Position numbers and translations under genes: made by a program. 64,000 nucleotides of DNA from Subtercola sp. PAMC28395 (GTDB lineage Bacteria; Actinomycetota; Actinomycetes; Actinomycetales; Microbacteriaceae): positions 1-64,000 of the forward strand of contig NZ_CP076547.1 in NCBI RefSeq assembly GCF_018889995.1, read 5' to 3'. A model generated the notes under the pieces. It ran no database searches. It saw only the letters and a list, made by a program, of their open reading frames with translations, and was not told the DNA's origin. The stretch's first letter is position 1. Each line of letters opens with the position of its first letter. Positions 44,578 through 53,870 of the stretch are shown in pieces.

Positions 44578-45480
44578 TTACGAAGCCGGGGTTGGCGTGG
44601 GGGTAGCGCTCGATGACGACTGGCCGGAGACCTGCAGCACGAAGTTCGCGAACGCATTGGCATCGGTCAGTGAGCCCTGGTACTGCTGGCCGTCGACGAG
44701 AATGGTCGGCGTACCCGTGACCTTTGCAAGGGTCGAGCCAGGAAGAGGCTCGGTGGTCGCCCGAGTGGTGGAGTCGGCGACCCAGCCCTTGAAGTCCTGG
44801 TTCGTGATGCAGGAGTTGATGGTGTCGGTCGACCCCGCACCAGCCTGTTTCACGTAGCCCTGGAGCTGTGCATCCGTGAGGCCTGAGGTGTTCTCGGCTG
44901 GCTGGTTCGTGAAGAGCAGCGAGTTGAAGTCGAAGAAGTTGTTCGGCGAGTAGTTGGCGACGCAGGCTGCGGCGTTCGCCGCGCGGGTCGAGTACTTGGT
45001 ACCGAGCGAGGACCGGTCGAGCAGTGAGAGTGGATGCACCTCGTACGTCGCGGCTCCCTGGGCCAGCCACTTGCCGATCTGTTCGGTGTTCGTGGTCTCG
45101 AATTGGCCGCAATAAGGGCACATGTAGTCGATGTAGACGCGGATGTCGAGAACGCCGGCGGGGTTCGCCGCGCTCGGGGTGGGCTGCTCACCGGCAGCGA
45201 GGGCCGGGGTGGTGACGGCGACATTGCCGGTCGTGATCTTGATGCCGTCACTCGCCATGTTGAGCGGGCCAGGACCCGCGGTCTTGACGGAGCTGGCGAC
45301 GATCAGAACGACGCAGACGATGATGGCGACAACCACGACGCCGATGCCGCTGAACAGGATCCACCTGTTTCGGAGGTCTTTCTTGCGCTGCTCCTCACGG
45401 AGCACTTTCGCCTTTTCACGGGCGGCCTCGCGTCGCTGGTTCTTGCTCTGGCGACTGTCTTCGGGTCGGCCGTTGGTCAT
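44578..45480 (-). CDS. DsbA-like membrane-anchored thioredoxin-fold protein
   Basis: The 300-residue protein starts at ATG 45480 with GGAG upstream. It has a Lys/Arg-rich cytoplasmic helix (about residues 10-38), one membrane helix (40-63), and an outside DsbA-type domain with CPYC at 121-124 (DIRVYIDYMCPYCGQFE). ATYEVHPLSLLDRSS and KVTGTPTILVDGQQ (cis-Pro loop) complete the fold. It should catalyse disulfide formation or isomerisation outside the membrane. The actinobacterial form has the same layout as MtrDsbA-like proteins. Confidence 0.92.
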   Translation of the reverse strand: MTNGRPEDSRQSKNQRREAAREKAKVLREEQRKKDLRNRWILFSGIGVVVVAIIVCVVLIVASSVKTAGPGPLNMASDGIKITTGNVAVTTPALAAGEQPTPSAANPAGVLDIRVYIDYMCPYCGQFETTNTEQIGKWLAQGAATYEVHPLSLLDRSSLGTKYSTRAANAAACVANYSPNNFFDFNSLLFTNQPAENTSGLTDAQLQGYVKQAGAGSTDTINSCITNQDFKGWVADSTTRATTEPLPGSTLAKVTGTPTILVDGQQYQGSLTDANAFANFVLQVSGQSSSSATPTPTPAS

Positions 45481-45713
45481 ACGTGTTGCTCCGGAGTTCG
45501 AGAGAGAGGGAGGAGGAAGAAGTCGGGGTGGTGCGCCGCAATCGCTTGCAGCCACCAACCGATAGTAATGACTGACCCTGAGAATGCCCTAACCACGTCC
45601 TCCACAAGCGCCCAATAGACGTCGGTTTCCGCGACCGGGATCCGGATGGCCGCCCGGGCGGCACCGTGACATACTGAGAGACGGGCCACCACTGACGTTG
45701 GCTCATAGTCCAT
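45477..45713 (-). CDS. possible small protein overlapping the DsbA-like gene
   Basis: A 78-codon frame starts at ATG 45713 (MDYEPTSVVARLSVCHG) and ends with a stop that overlaps the DsbA-like start (ATGA at 45477-45480). The coupling and a protein-like composition (VYWALVEDVVRAFSGSVITIGWWLQAI) argue for it. Against it: no clear ribosome binding site, and it fills the promoter region shared with the ABC ATPase gene. I cannot decide. Confidence 0.3.
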   Translation of the reverse strand: MDYEPTSVVARLSVCHGAARAAIRIPVAETDVYWALVEDVVRAFSGSVITIGWWLQAIAAHHPDFFLLPLSRTPEQHV

Positions 45714-45762
45714 CACAACGGATCGTCCGGCACGTACCTGCCGGTGAAGGAGTAGTACAACC

Positions 45763-46866
45763 ATGGCATCAGTCACGTTTGATCACGCAACACGGCTCTA
45801 CCCGGGCTCGACCCGCGCAGCCGTCGACCAGCTGAACCTCGAAACCGCCGACGGCGAGTTCCTGGTTCTCGTCGGCCCCTCCGGCTGTGGCAAGTCCACG
45901 TCGCTCCGCATGCTGGCCGGCCTCGAAGAGGTCAACTCCGGCAACATCTTCATCGGTGACCGCAACGTCACCGATGTTCCGCCGAAAGACCGCGACATCG
46001 CCATGGTCTTCCAGAACTACGCGCTGTATCCGCACATGACCGTCGCCGAGAACATGGGCTTCGCTCTCAAGATCGCCGGCGTCAACAAAGACGAACGCGC
46101 AACCCGCGTGCTCGAAGCCGCGAAGCTGCTCGATCTCGAGCCCTACCTCGGCCGCAAGCCCAAGGCTCTCTCCGGTGGCCAGCGCCAGCGCGTCGCGATG
46201 GGCCGGGCGATCGTGCGCCAGCCCCAGGTGTTCCTGATGGACGAGCCGCTGTCGAACCTCGACGCCAAGCTGCGTGTTCAGACCAGAACGCAGATCGCCT
46301 CGCTCGTTCGCCGCCTCGGCGTCACTACGGTCTACGTCACCCACGACCAGACCGAGGCCCTCACCATGGGAGACCGCATCGCGGTTCTGAAAGACGGAGT
46401 CCTGCAGCAGGTCGGCACGCCCCGCGACCTGTACGAGAAGCCGTCCAATGTGTTCGTCGCTGGATTCATCGGCAGCCCGGCGATGAACCTGTTCGTCGCA
46501 GACGTGGTCGATGGCGGTGTGCAGTTCGGCACCTCGGTCATTCCCGTCGAGCGCGAGCTCCTCACCTCGGTGAACGCCAAGACGGTCACCATCGGCGTGC
46601 GCCCCGAAGACATCGTGGTTGCCTCGACGTTCGGCGAGGGTCTCCCGGTCGACATCGACCTGATCGAAGAGCTCGGCGCTGACGGCTACCTCTACGGCCA
46701 CGCCGAGATCAACGGCAAGCGCACCGACCTCGTCACCCGTGTCGACGGTCGTGTTCACCCGAACGCCGGCGAGAAGGTTTACCTCACGGCCAAGCCCGGT
46801 CACCTCCACCTCTTCAACAACGAGAGCGGCGAGCGCATCGGCAACCGGCCCGTCGTCGCGGCATAG
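45763..46866 (+). CDS. msiK: sugar ABC transporter ATP-binding protein (MsiK/UgpC/MalK type)
   Basis: The 367-residue ATPase has Walker A GPSGCGKST (residues 38-46), Q loop in VFQNYALYPHMTV, signature LSGGQRQRV and Walker B VFLMDEPLSNLD, then H loop in VTHDQTEA. The C-terminal 130 residues form the regulatory OB-fold (TIGVRPEDI). It powers sugar import. No permease or binding protein is next to it, as for the shared ATPase MsiK of streptomycetes; the name is by that analogy. GAAGGAG precedes the ATG. Confidence 0.92.
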   Translation: MASVTFDHATRLYPGSTRAAVDQLNLETADGEFLVLVGPSGCGKSTSLRMLAGLEEVNSGNIFIGDRNVTDVPPKDRDIAMVFQNYALYPHMTVAENMGFALKIAGVNKDERATRVLEAAKLLDLEPYLGRKPKALSGGQRQRVAMGRAIVRQPQVFLMDEPLSNLDAKLRVQTRTQIASLVRRLGVTTVYVTHDQTEALTMGDRIAVLKDGVLQQVGTPRDLYEKPSNVFVAGFIGSPAMNLFVADVVDGGVQFGTSVIPVERELLTSVNAKTVTIGVRPEDIVVASTFGEGLPVDIDLIEELGADGYLYGHAEINGKRTDLVTRVDGRVHPNAGEKVYLTAKPGHLHLFNNESGERIGNRPVVAA

Positions 46867-46890
46867 CCAGAAGCATCCACCACACAGGCC

Positions 46891-46943
46891 GAGCCTGTCG
46901 GTTTTCGTCGCATCGAGGCGAATTCCGGCAGGCTCGTTCTGTT
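46891..46943 (+). terminator. Rho-independent terminator of the ABC ATPase gene
   Basis: An 11-bp stem, GAGCCTGTCGG / CCGGCAGGCTC, with a 23-base loop, followed by TTCTGTTT. It lies 24 bp past the stop codon at 46866. Confidence 0.8.
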
Positions 46944-46987
46944 TCACCGCTCCAGCTACGCTGGATCTACCGAGCTGAGGAGCTTTT

Positions 46988-48355
46988 GTGAGTGGCTCAC
47001 TGAACATCACCGCCGCGACCGTCGACCCTGCACTTCTCGACCTGCCGTGGCATCTTCCGCTGGAACAATGGCCCGTCGAGAACATCGCGCTGCTTCCCAA
47101 GGGCATTTCGCGGCACCTCGTGCGATTCGCCCACCTCAGCGGCCACGTCATCGCCATCAAAGAGACCACAGACGAGATGGCCAAACGCGAGTACGCCATG
47201 CTGCGCAACCTGCAGGCACTCGACATTCCGTGCGTCGACCCACTTGCCGTCATCACGAATCGCACCGACGGCAACGACATGCCCCTCAACTCGGTGCTTG
47301 TCACGCGGCACCTCAAGTTCTCGCTGCCCTACCGTGCACTCTTCTCCCAGACCCTCCGCCCCGACACCGCCACCAGGCTGGTGGATGCTCTGGCCGTGCT
47401 GCTCGTACGCCTGCACATCATCGGATTCTTCTGGGGCGACGTCTCGCTGTCGAACACCCTTTTCCGCCGCGACGCCGGCGCCTTCGCGGCCTACCTGGTC
47501 GACGCGGAGACTGGCCAGCTCTACGGCGGGGGGCTCTCGAATGGCCAGCGCGAGAATGACCTCGAGATCGCCCGGGTGAACATCGCCGGTGAGCTGATGG
47601 ACCTCGAGGCTGGCGGCCGAGTCGCCGACGAGCTCGACCCCATTCGCATCAGTGACGGGATTGTCGCCGCCTACCGGTCGCTCTGGAAGGAGCTCACCGG
47701 CTCCGAGTCGTTCTCAACCTCGGAGCGCTGGCGCATCAGCGAGCGCGTCGACCGCCTCAACGAACTCGGCTTCGACATCGAGGAACTGGCGATCAAGACC
47801 GATGAATCCGGCACGACGGTGCGCATCCAGCCGAAGGTCGTGGATGCCGGGCACCATCAGCGTCGGCTGCTGAGGCTCACCGGGCTTGACACCGGCGAGA
47901 ACCAGGCCAGGCGACTGCTGAACGATCTCGACTCGTACACCCTTCGTTTCGGCCGCAAGGACTACGACGAAGAGATGCTGGCCCACGAATGGCTGGCCAA
48001 GGTATTCGAACCGGTGATGAGGGCCATCCCCCGCGAGCTCAAGGGCAAGCTCGAGCCTGCGGAAGTCTTTCACCAGTTGCTCGAACACCGCTGGTTCATG
48101 AGCCAGCAGGAGAGCCGTGACGTACCCCTCGCCGAAGCCCTGACCTCGTACATCAACGACATCCTGCGCCATCGCCGCGATGAAGCGACCGTGGTAGGGC
48201 CGCCGACCGGCCTCATCACGCTGCCCATCACCGTTCAGGCGGGCGCGGTGAGCGAGGACGACGAAGACGAAGACGACGACCCAGATGAAGACGACCAGCT
48301 CGGCACCGATCCGGCCTCACTCGAAGCCGAGCCAGACTGGCGCCTGAAGGTCTGA
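46988..48355 (+). CDS. DUF4032-family kinase-like protein
   Basis: The 455-residue protein starts at GTG with GAGGAG upstream. The first half resembles a lipopolysaccharide-kinase or protein-kinase fold: HVIAIKETTDEMAKREYAMLRNLQ (Lys and Glu), then GFFWGDVSLSNTLFRRD (catalytic Asp and Asn), then AAYLVDAETGQ (metal Asp). The second half has the DUF4032 domain with RFGRKDYDEEMLAHEWLAKVFEPV. The C-terminus carries an acidic Asp/Glu run. Substrate unknown. Confidence 0.88.
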   Translation: MSGSLNITAATVDPALLDLPWHLPLEQWPVENIALLPKGISRHLVRFAHLSGHVIAIKETTDEMAKREYAMLRNLQALDIPCVDPLAVITNRTDGNDMPLNSVLVTRHLKFSLPYRALFSQTLRPDTATRLVDALAVLLVRLHIIGFFWGDVSLSNTLFRRDAGAFAAYLVDAETGQLYGGGLSNGQRENDLEIARVNIAGELMDLEAGGRVADELDPIRISDGIVAAYRSLWKELTGSESFSTSERWRISERVDRLNELGFDIEELAIKTDESGTTVRIQPKVVDAGHHQRRLLRLTGLDTGENQARRLLNDLDSYTLRFGRKDYDEEMLAHEWLAKVFEPVMRAIPRELKGKLEPAEVFHQLLEHRWFMSQQESRDVPLAEALTSYINDILRHRRDEATVVGPPTGLITLPITVQAGAVSEDDEDEDDDPDEDDQLGTDPASLEAEPDWRLKV

Positions 48356-48403
48356 CCAGCATCCTGGGGCCTTCGCTCGCGCCCACAGCAACACCAGTCC
48401 GAG

Positions 48404-48485
48404 GGTTTCGATACGGCGGTAGTGCCGCCTACTCACTCAGCGCCGGTTGAGTAGGCGCGGCCGGAGGCCGAGCCGTATCCGAACC
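48404..48485. repeat. REP-like element pair in inverted orientation
   Basis: GGTTTCGATACGGCGG...CTCACTCAGCG is followed directly by CCGGTTGAGTAGGCG...GCCGTATCCGAACC, a near mirror copy. It belongs to the same repeat family as the elements at 36831 and 62170. It sits between the convergent DUF4032 and rlmB genes and could act as a terminator. Confidence 0.75.
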
Positions 48486-48492
48486 GATCGCG

Positions 48493-49581
48493 TTACCCGA
48501 GGGCCCTGAGACGCGAGATCTCGTAGAGCGTCACGCTTGCAGCGATCCCCGCGTTCAGCGATTCGGTGGAGGCGCTGATCGGAATCGAAACCACGGCGTC
48601 GCAGGTCTCGGTGACGAGCCGCGACAGGCCCTTGCCTTCGCTGCCGACCACGATCACGATCGGGCCCTTGGCGAAGTCGAGTTCGGGAAGCGAGGTGTCT
48701 CCCCCGCCGTCGAGGCCGATGACGAAGGCGCCCTTCTGCTTCAACGCCTTGAGCGTCTGGGTGAGGTTGGGTGCCATCGCCACGGGCGTACGTGCGGCCG
48801 CACCGGCCGAGGTCTTCCAGGCCGAAGCGGTGAGCCCGACCGAGCGACGCTGCGGAACGATGACGCCCTGGCCGCCGAACGCAGCCGTCGACCGGATGAT
48901 CGCCCCGAGGTTGCGCGGGTCGGTGATGCCGTCAAGCGCCACCAGCAGGGGCACCTCGCCGCGAGCGAGCACTTCGTCGTACAGATCGACCGGATGCGCG
49001 TAGACGTACGGCGGAACCTTGAGAGCAACACCCTGGTGCACGGCGTCGAACCCGGCGAGGCGGTCGAGCTCCGGTCTCATGACCTCGAGGATGGGAACAC
49101 CTCTGCTTGTCGCGAGCTGCAGAAGTTCTTTGACACGCTCGTCATACTCGATGCGGGTTGCAATGTAGAGAGCTGTGGCAGGAATCTTCGCGCGAAGCGC
49201 CTCGACGACGGAGTTTCGGCCGGTGACGACTTCGCTCTCCTCGTTTCCGCGCTGGGCACGGCGCTGCTGGCGTGCCGGCTCCTGGGGAGCTCCTGCCGCA
49301 CTGCCGGTGCGGGCTGCGGGCCCACCGCGGGGGGCAGGGCCCCTGCCAGCGATGCGCGGCTGGGCGGGAGTGCCGGGCTTGCCCTTGCCTCCGGCAGCGG
49401 CATACCGCTCCTTGGCTGCTTTGGCCTTGCCGGCGGGATGATACGGACGGTCTTCGGCCTTTGGCGTGGGCTTCTTGCCCTCGAGTGCCTGGCGACCCTG
49501 CCCACCGGAACCGACCTGCGGCCCCTTGCTGGTGCGCCGAACAGCGCCGGGACGCCCGGGCTTCTTGCCTGAACTAGCCAT
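48493..49581 (-). CDS. rlmB: 23S rRNA (guanosine-2'-O-)-methyltransferase RlmB
   Basis: The 362-residue protein starts at ATG 49581, overlapping the end of cysS by 8 bases. A basic, Gly/Lys/Pro-rich N-terminal extension (about residues 1-110) precedes the SpoU methyltransferase. In it [10 protein letters not shown] begins the substrate-binding domain. [36 protein letters not shown] and [16 protein letters not shown] are the three knot-fold SAM motifs. It methylates a 2'-hydroxyl in 23S rRNA. Confidence 0.95.
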   Translation of the reverse strand: MASSGKKPGRPGAVRRTSKGPQVGSGGQGRQALEGKKPTPKAEDRPYHPAGKAKAAKERYAAAGGKGKPGTPAQPRIAGRGPAPRGGPAARTGSAAGAPQEPARQQRRAQRGNEESEVVTGRNSVVEALRAKIPATALYIATRIEYDERVKELLQLATSRGVPILEVMRPELDRLAGFDAVHQGVALKVPPYVYAHPVDLYDEVLARGEVPLLVALDGITDPRNLGAIIRSTAAFGGQGVIVPQRRSVGLTASAWKTSAGAAARTPVAMAPNLTQTLKALKQKGAFVIGLDGGGDTSLPELDFAKGPIVIVVGSEGKGLSRLVTETCDAVVSIPISASTESLNAGIAASVTLYEISRLRALG

Positions 49582-50992
49582 CAAAACTCCAATGTGCACC
49601 CGCCTGGGTGTCTTCAATAGTGATCCCCGCCTGGCCGAGCTCGTCGCGGATGCGATCGGCAGTGGTGAAATCTCGTGCTTTTCGTGCGGCTTCGCGATCT
49701 TCGAGCAGACGCTCAACCAGGCTGGCAAGGGCCGTTCCCGTTGAGCCCTCTGTGCCGGTCTCCCACATCTCATCGAGCGGATTGATGCCGAGCACGCTCG
49801 TCATCGCAAAGACCTGGCCGAGCAGACGCGCCGCCTCACCGAAATCCTCTGAATCGAGCGCCTGGTTACCGGTGCGCACGGTTTCGTGCAGCACTCCGAG
49901 CGCCTGGGGAACGCTCAGATCGTCGTTCATCGCCTCGCGAAAAGCTTCAGGAACCACTTCAACTGTAGACGATGCGAATCGGGTGCCTTCCAGCCGGCGT
50001 ACAGCGCGGTCGAGGAACCCCTCTATGCGGCCGAGTGCAGCCTCTGCTTCGGCAAGCGCACCGTCGTGGAACTCAAGCGTCGAACGGTAGTGGGCTGCAC
50101 CAAGGTAGTACCTGATCACCAGAGGTTTCGCCTGGCTCAGCAGCTCTGCTGCGAACACCGAATTGCCGAGCGACTTGCTCATCTTCTGGCCCGTCACCGA
50201 GACGAGCCCGTTGTGCAGCCAGTAGTTCGCAAATGCGTCGCCTGCGGCCTGTGACTGCGCCAGCTCATTCTCGTGGTGCGGAAACCGCAGATCGAGCCCG
50301 CCGCCGTGAATGTCGAACTGTGGGCCGAGGTAGCGCGTCGACATCGCCGAGCACTCGATGTGCCAGCCAGGGCGCCCATCTCCCCACGGGCTCGACCACG
50401 ATGCCGAGAGCGGTTCGCCCTCTTTGTGGCCCTTCCAGAGCGCGAAGTCCCTGATGTCGCGCTTGCCTCGCGGATCGGAGTCGGTGGCTGCCGCCATGTC
50501 GCCTGGCTTCTGGTGGGTCAGCTCGCCATACTGCGGCCACGACCGGGTGTCGAAGTAGACGTCGCCGGAACCGTCTTCTGCGGCGTAGGCGTGCCGGGCA
50601 TCCACCAGCCTCTGGATGATGCCGATCATCTCGGAGATGCTGGCCGTGGCGCGTGGCTCGTACGTGGGTGGCAGGACGCCGATCGCCTGGTACGCGGCGG
50701 TGAACTCGAGTTCGGTGCGATACGCGAGGGCCCACCATTGTTCGCCGGAGGCCGCTGCATTGACGAGGATCTTGTCGTCGATGTCGGTGACGTTGCGAAT
50801 GAAGGTGACGTCGAACCCGATGTAGCTGAACCAGCGGCGCAGCTGGTCGTAGGCGAGAGCCGACCGCAGGTGACCGATGTGGGGCGAAGACTGCACCGTC
50901 GGGCCACACACGTACACACCGACCCGGCCTGGAACCAGGGGAACAAAATCCACGAGGCTGGCGAGCTTGGTGTCATACAGGCGAAGAGTCAC
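49574..50992 (-). CDS. cysS: cysteinyl-tRNA synthetase
   Basis: The 472-residue enzyme charges tRNA-Cys. Motifs: Cys in [15 protein letters not shown] (zinc and HIGH motif), [18 protein letters not shown] and FPHHENE (zinc ligands), and QKMSKSLGN (KMSKS motif). A GTG start at 50992 gives the expected length. It lies in the conserved ispDF-cysS-rlmB order, with rlmB translationally coupled to it. Confidence 0.97.
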   Translation of the reverse strand: MTLRLYDTKLASLVDFVPLVPGRVGVYVCGPTVQSSPHIGHLRSALAYDQLRRWFSYIGFDVTFIRNVTDIDDKILVNAAASGEQWWALAYRTELEFTAAYQAIGVLPPTYEPRATASISEMIGIIQRLVDARHAYAAEDGSGDVYFDTRSWPQYGELTHQKPGDMAAATDSDPRGKRDIRDFALWKGHKEGEPLSASWSSPWGDGRPGWHIECSAMSTRYLGPQFDIHGGGLDLRFPHHENELAQSQAAGDAFANYWLHNGLVSVTGQKMSKSLGNSVFAAELLSQAKPLVIRYYLGAAHYRSTLEFHDGALAEAEAALGRIEGFLDRAVRRLEGTRFASSTVEVVPEAFREAMNDDLSVPQALGVLHETVRTGNQALDSEDFGEAARLLGQVFAMTSVLGINPLDEMWETGTEGSTGTALASLVERLLEDREAARKARDFTTADRIRDELGQAGITIEDTQAGAHWSFDG

Positions 50993-51043
50993 CGCCCCAG
51001 TTTAGGGCTTGGGTGTCCACGGGTTACGAGGCTTGCTTCGTGC

Positions 51044-51088
51044 GCTCCCCCACTGGGCGCTCCCCTACTGGGCGCTCCCCTACTGGGC
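51044..51088. repeat. three tandem 15-bp units at the end of ispDF
   Basis: GCTCCCCCACTGGGC followed by two exact GCTCCCCTACTGGGC units, starting at 51044, 51059 and 51074. The third overlaps the ispDF stop codon, so the repeat could have extended the gene end. Confidence 0.7.
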
Positions 51089-52357
51089 GGGATGCACCAC
51101 GCAGCTCGCAATCGCCACGACGCCCTCATTCCGGCCGGTGAAGCCGAGTCCGTCTGTCGTCGTCGCCGAAACGGTGACCGGGGCACCGAGCTGAGCCGAC
51201 AGAACGGCTTGCGCCTCAAGGCGACGCGGCGAGAAGCGCGGACGGTTCGTCACGAGCTGTACCGACACATTCGCGATTCTGAAACCTGCGCCGGCGAGCA
51301 GGGCAGCGGTGTGGCGCAGAAAGACATCGCCGTGGGCACCTGCGAACCTCGGGTCAGAGGTGCCGAAGACGCTGCCGAGATCGCCGAGGCCCGACGCCGA
51401 GAGCAGCGCGTCGCAGATCGCGTGAACCACGGCGTCGCCGTCACTGTGGCCGACGAGCCCGCGCTCCCCCGGCCAGAAGAGGCCGGCGAGCCACAGCTCT
51501 TCGGCGTGCTCCGGCATCGGGGCAGGCTCCGGCGTGCCGACGAACTCTGCGCTGGCGTCGGCCTCCGGATGCCCTGGGCTGCCCGTCACGAACGCATGAG
51601 CGTCGATGCCGACGCCGGTGCGCCAGGCGCGGTGTTCGGGTGCCGGGGCGAGCTCCTGCTCTGCCCGACGCAGGTCCCACGCCGTCGTGATCTTGAACGC
51701 GAGCGGGTCACCGTGGATGATGGCCACCTCGAAGCCCGCCGCAGAGACAAGGGCAGCGTCATCGGTGAACTCGTCTGCAGCGAATTCATAGGCTCGCTGC
51801 ACATGCTCTCGCGGAAATCCCTGGGGAGTCTGCACAGCAGAGAGCTCAGAGCGGTCGACAGTGGCCACAGCGCGGCCGAACCCGTCCGTTCTCTTGATGG
51901 TGTCGCTCACCGGGAGCCCGGGCACGGCTCCCCGGCCCGTCTCGCGTACCTCGTCGATGATGGCGGCGAACTGTGCCGTGGGGGTGAGCGCGCGAGCCGC
52001 ATCGTGCACCAGCACGATCTCGACCGAGTCGGCAAGTGCCGCCAGTCCGGCCTCGACAGATGCCTGCCGGCTCTCGCCGCCCACGACGACAGTCGCATAG
52101 CCCACGGCAGCACCCGCCACTTCGGCGACGATGTCGACGGCCTGCTCGACCCTGTCTGCCGGAACGACGACGACGATCTGCGTCTCAGTATCGAGAGCTA
52201 AGATCGCGTCGAGCGATCGGGAGAGGATGGGCCTGCCTGCGAGTGCCACAAACGCCTTGGGCTGGCCGAGGCCCAGGCGGGTGCCGCTGCCGGCCGCGAC
52301 GACGATGACGGCTACGGATGGTCGGAGAATGGCTGCGGGCACTGACCCAGTATGCAC
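51080..52357 (-). CDS. ispDF: bifunctional IspD/IspF isoprenoid enzyme
   Basis: The 425-residue protein joins two steps of the methylerythritol phosphate pathway. IspD (about residues 10-235) has [27 protein letters not shown] and [15 protein letters not shown]; it forms CDP-methylerythritol. IspF (about 250-425) has GIDAHAF (metal Asp and His), [16 protein letters not shown] and [17 protein letters not shown]; it forms the cyclic diphosphate. Fused IspDF occurs in several actinobacteria. The start at GTG 52357 or GTG 52342 is unresolved. Confidence 0.96.
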   Translation of the reverse strand: MHTGSVPAAILRPSVAVIVVAAGSGTRLGLGQPKAFVALAGRPILSRSLDAILALDTETQIVVVVPADRVEQAVDIVAEVAGAAVGYATVVVGGESRQASVEAGLAALADSVEIVLVHDAARALTPTAQFAAIIDEVRETGRGAVPGLPVSDTIKRTDGFGRAVATVDRSELSAVQTPQGFPREHVQRAYEFAADEFTDDAALVSAAGFEVAIIHGDPLAFKITTAWDLRRAEQELAPAPEHRAWRTGVGIDAHAFVTGSPGHPEADASAEFVGTPEPAPMPEHAEELWLAGLFWPGERGLVGHSDGDAVVHAICDALLSASGLGDLGSVFGTSDPRFAGAHGDVFLRHTAALLAGAGFRIANVSVQLVTNRPRFSPRRLEAQAVLSAQLGAPVTVSATTTDGLGFTGRNEGVVAIASCVVHPAQ

Positions 52358-52491
52358 GGCCCAACAAGCGGCGAGCCAGACGTAGACCTGCCGCGCGAGA
52401 TATGACAGTGCTCGCCGAGGTCGCTCGCGGTGCAGCCTCGAGCTGGGCGTACCGATAGGCTAATCTCGTTGTGCCAATTCTGGAGGGTTTT

Positions 52492-52983
52492 GTGAGAGCT
52501 CGGTTCGCCTCAAGTATTCTTGTCGCCGCTCTGATCGCGGTCGGCGCGTCGGGTTGTGCATTCATCACGCCCCAGGCCACGACCACCATCAAAGAGGCTG
52601 CAGACGGGGTCGAGGGCAACGTCAGCCCCGACATCGCGATGCGGAACACCACGCTCATCAGTGACGACGGCAAGTCGGCCAGCCTCATCGTCAGCCTGGT
52701 CAATGTCGGGGATTCCGGCAATCAGGTCAACATCCAGTACGTCAATGCCGCCGGGGCCCAGGTCACCGAGAACGCATTCGTGAACGCACACAGCACACTC
52801 ACCATCGGCGGCCTCGCCGACAAGAAGATCACGTTCACGGGGCTCGACACCAAGGCTGGAGCCCTGTTCCCGGTCTTCTTCCAGTACGGCAGCCAGACCG
52901 GCACCAAACTGCTGGTACCTGTGCTCACTAGTGACTGGCCGCAGTTCGCCGGCCTCGCCCCGAAGGCGACCTCGAGCAAGTAG
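52492..52983 (+). CDS. predicted lipoprotein
   Basis: The 163-residue product starts at GTG 52492 with GGAGGG eight bases upstream. It has a lipoprotein signal: hydrophobic helix, then VGASG-C with lipidated Cys22. The mature part is a beta-rich domain with LIVSLVNVGDSGNQVNIQYVN and ITFTGLDTKAGALFPVFFQYG, which resembles a DUF-type wall protein in its order of strands. No enzyme motif. It is divergent from ispDF. Confidence 0.85.
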   Translation: MRARFASSILVAALIAVGASGCAFITPQATTTIKEAADGVEGNVSPDIAMRNTTLISDDGKSASLIVSLVNVGDSGNQVNIQYVNAAGAQVTENAFVNAHSTLTIGGLADKKITFTGLDTKAGALFPVFFQYGSQTGTKLLVPVLTSDWPQFAGLAPKATSSK

Positions 52984-53189
52984 CCAGGCACTCCCTGATC
53001 GTGCACAGCGCTAAGCGCTGCGCCACGAAGTCCCCTCGGCATTCCCAATTTCGCGACCCCGCTCAGGTCACCGAACCCGCGAGCTGACGCGACTCGCCCT
53101 CTAATTCGCCGCAGAAGGCGTTCAGCGTCAGCTCGCCGACCGGGCAGCCACCTGCCTCAGCGCCCCCGTCACAGAAACCAGCGGAACGG

Positions 53190-53870
53190 TCAGGCCTCGA
53201 AGCGGTACCCGAGGCCTCGAACGGTCACGAGCAGCACGGGATCTGAGGGCGACTTCTCGATCTTCGACCGGATCCGCTTGATGTGGACGTCGAGCGTCTT
53301 GGTGTCGCCGAAGTAGTCAGACCCCCAGACGCGGTCGATCAACTGGCCGCGGGTGAGCACCCGTCCGGCGTTGCGCAGCAGCAGCTCGAGCAGCTCGAAC
53401 TCCTTCAGTGGCATCGGGGTGTCCCGCCCGTCGACAGCGACGGTGTGCCGCTCGACGTCCATACGCACCGGGCCGGCCTCGAGCACGGGCTCACCGAGCT
53501 CGCTGGCCTCCGTCTGGCGACGCATGACGGCACGGATGCGCGCCAGCAGCTCCCTGGACGAGTACGGCTTGGTCACATAGTCGTCTGCGCCGAGCTCCAA
53601 CCCGACCACGATGTCGACCTCTGAGTCCTTCGCGGTCAGCATGATGATCGGCACCTGCGAGGTGACCCGCACCTGCCGGCAGACTTCGTTTCCCGGGATT
53701 CCGGGAATCATGAGGTCGAGAAGAATCAGGTCGACTCCGCCTTGGGCGAATTCGGCGAGCGCCGAAGGGCCGTCGGCGGCAACGGTGACCTCGTAGCCTT
53801 CGCGCTTCAGAAGGTAGGCGAGGGGTTCGCTCAGTGCGATCTCGTCTTCGACCAAGAGGATGTGGGTCAC
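53190..53870 (-). CDS. regX3: phosphate-responsive response regulator RegX3
   Basis: The 226-residue protein starts at GTG 53870 with GGAG upstream and overlaps the kinase gene by four bases. The receiver has Glu8-Asp9, phosphoacceptor Asp52 (LILLDLMIPG), Thr79 and Lys in VTKPYS. The winged-helix effector ends TVRGLGYRFEA. It acts with SenX3 to switch on phosphate-starvation genes. The gene order with senX3 and the divergent phoU supports this naming. Confidence 0.94.
   Translation of the reverse strand: MTHILLVEDEIALSEPLAYLLKREGYEVTVAADGPSALAEFAQGGVDLILLDLMIPGIPGNEVCRQVRVTSQVPIIMLTAKDSEVDIVVGLELGADDYVTKPYSSRELLARIRAVMRRQTEASELGEPVLEAGPVRMDVERHTVAVDGRDTPMPLKEFELLELLLRNAGRVLTRGQLIDRVWGSDYFGDTKTLDVHIKRIRSKIEKSPSDPVLLVTVRGLGYRFEA

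Noticed and set aside
45769..47316. 515-codon open frame on the minus strand across the ABC ATPase gene
   Set aside because: It is a shadow of the strongly supported plus-strand ATPase; its sequence has no domain and is rich in His, Asp, Gly and Arg as expected for an antisense frame.
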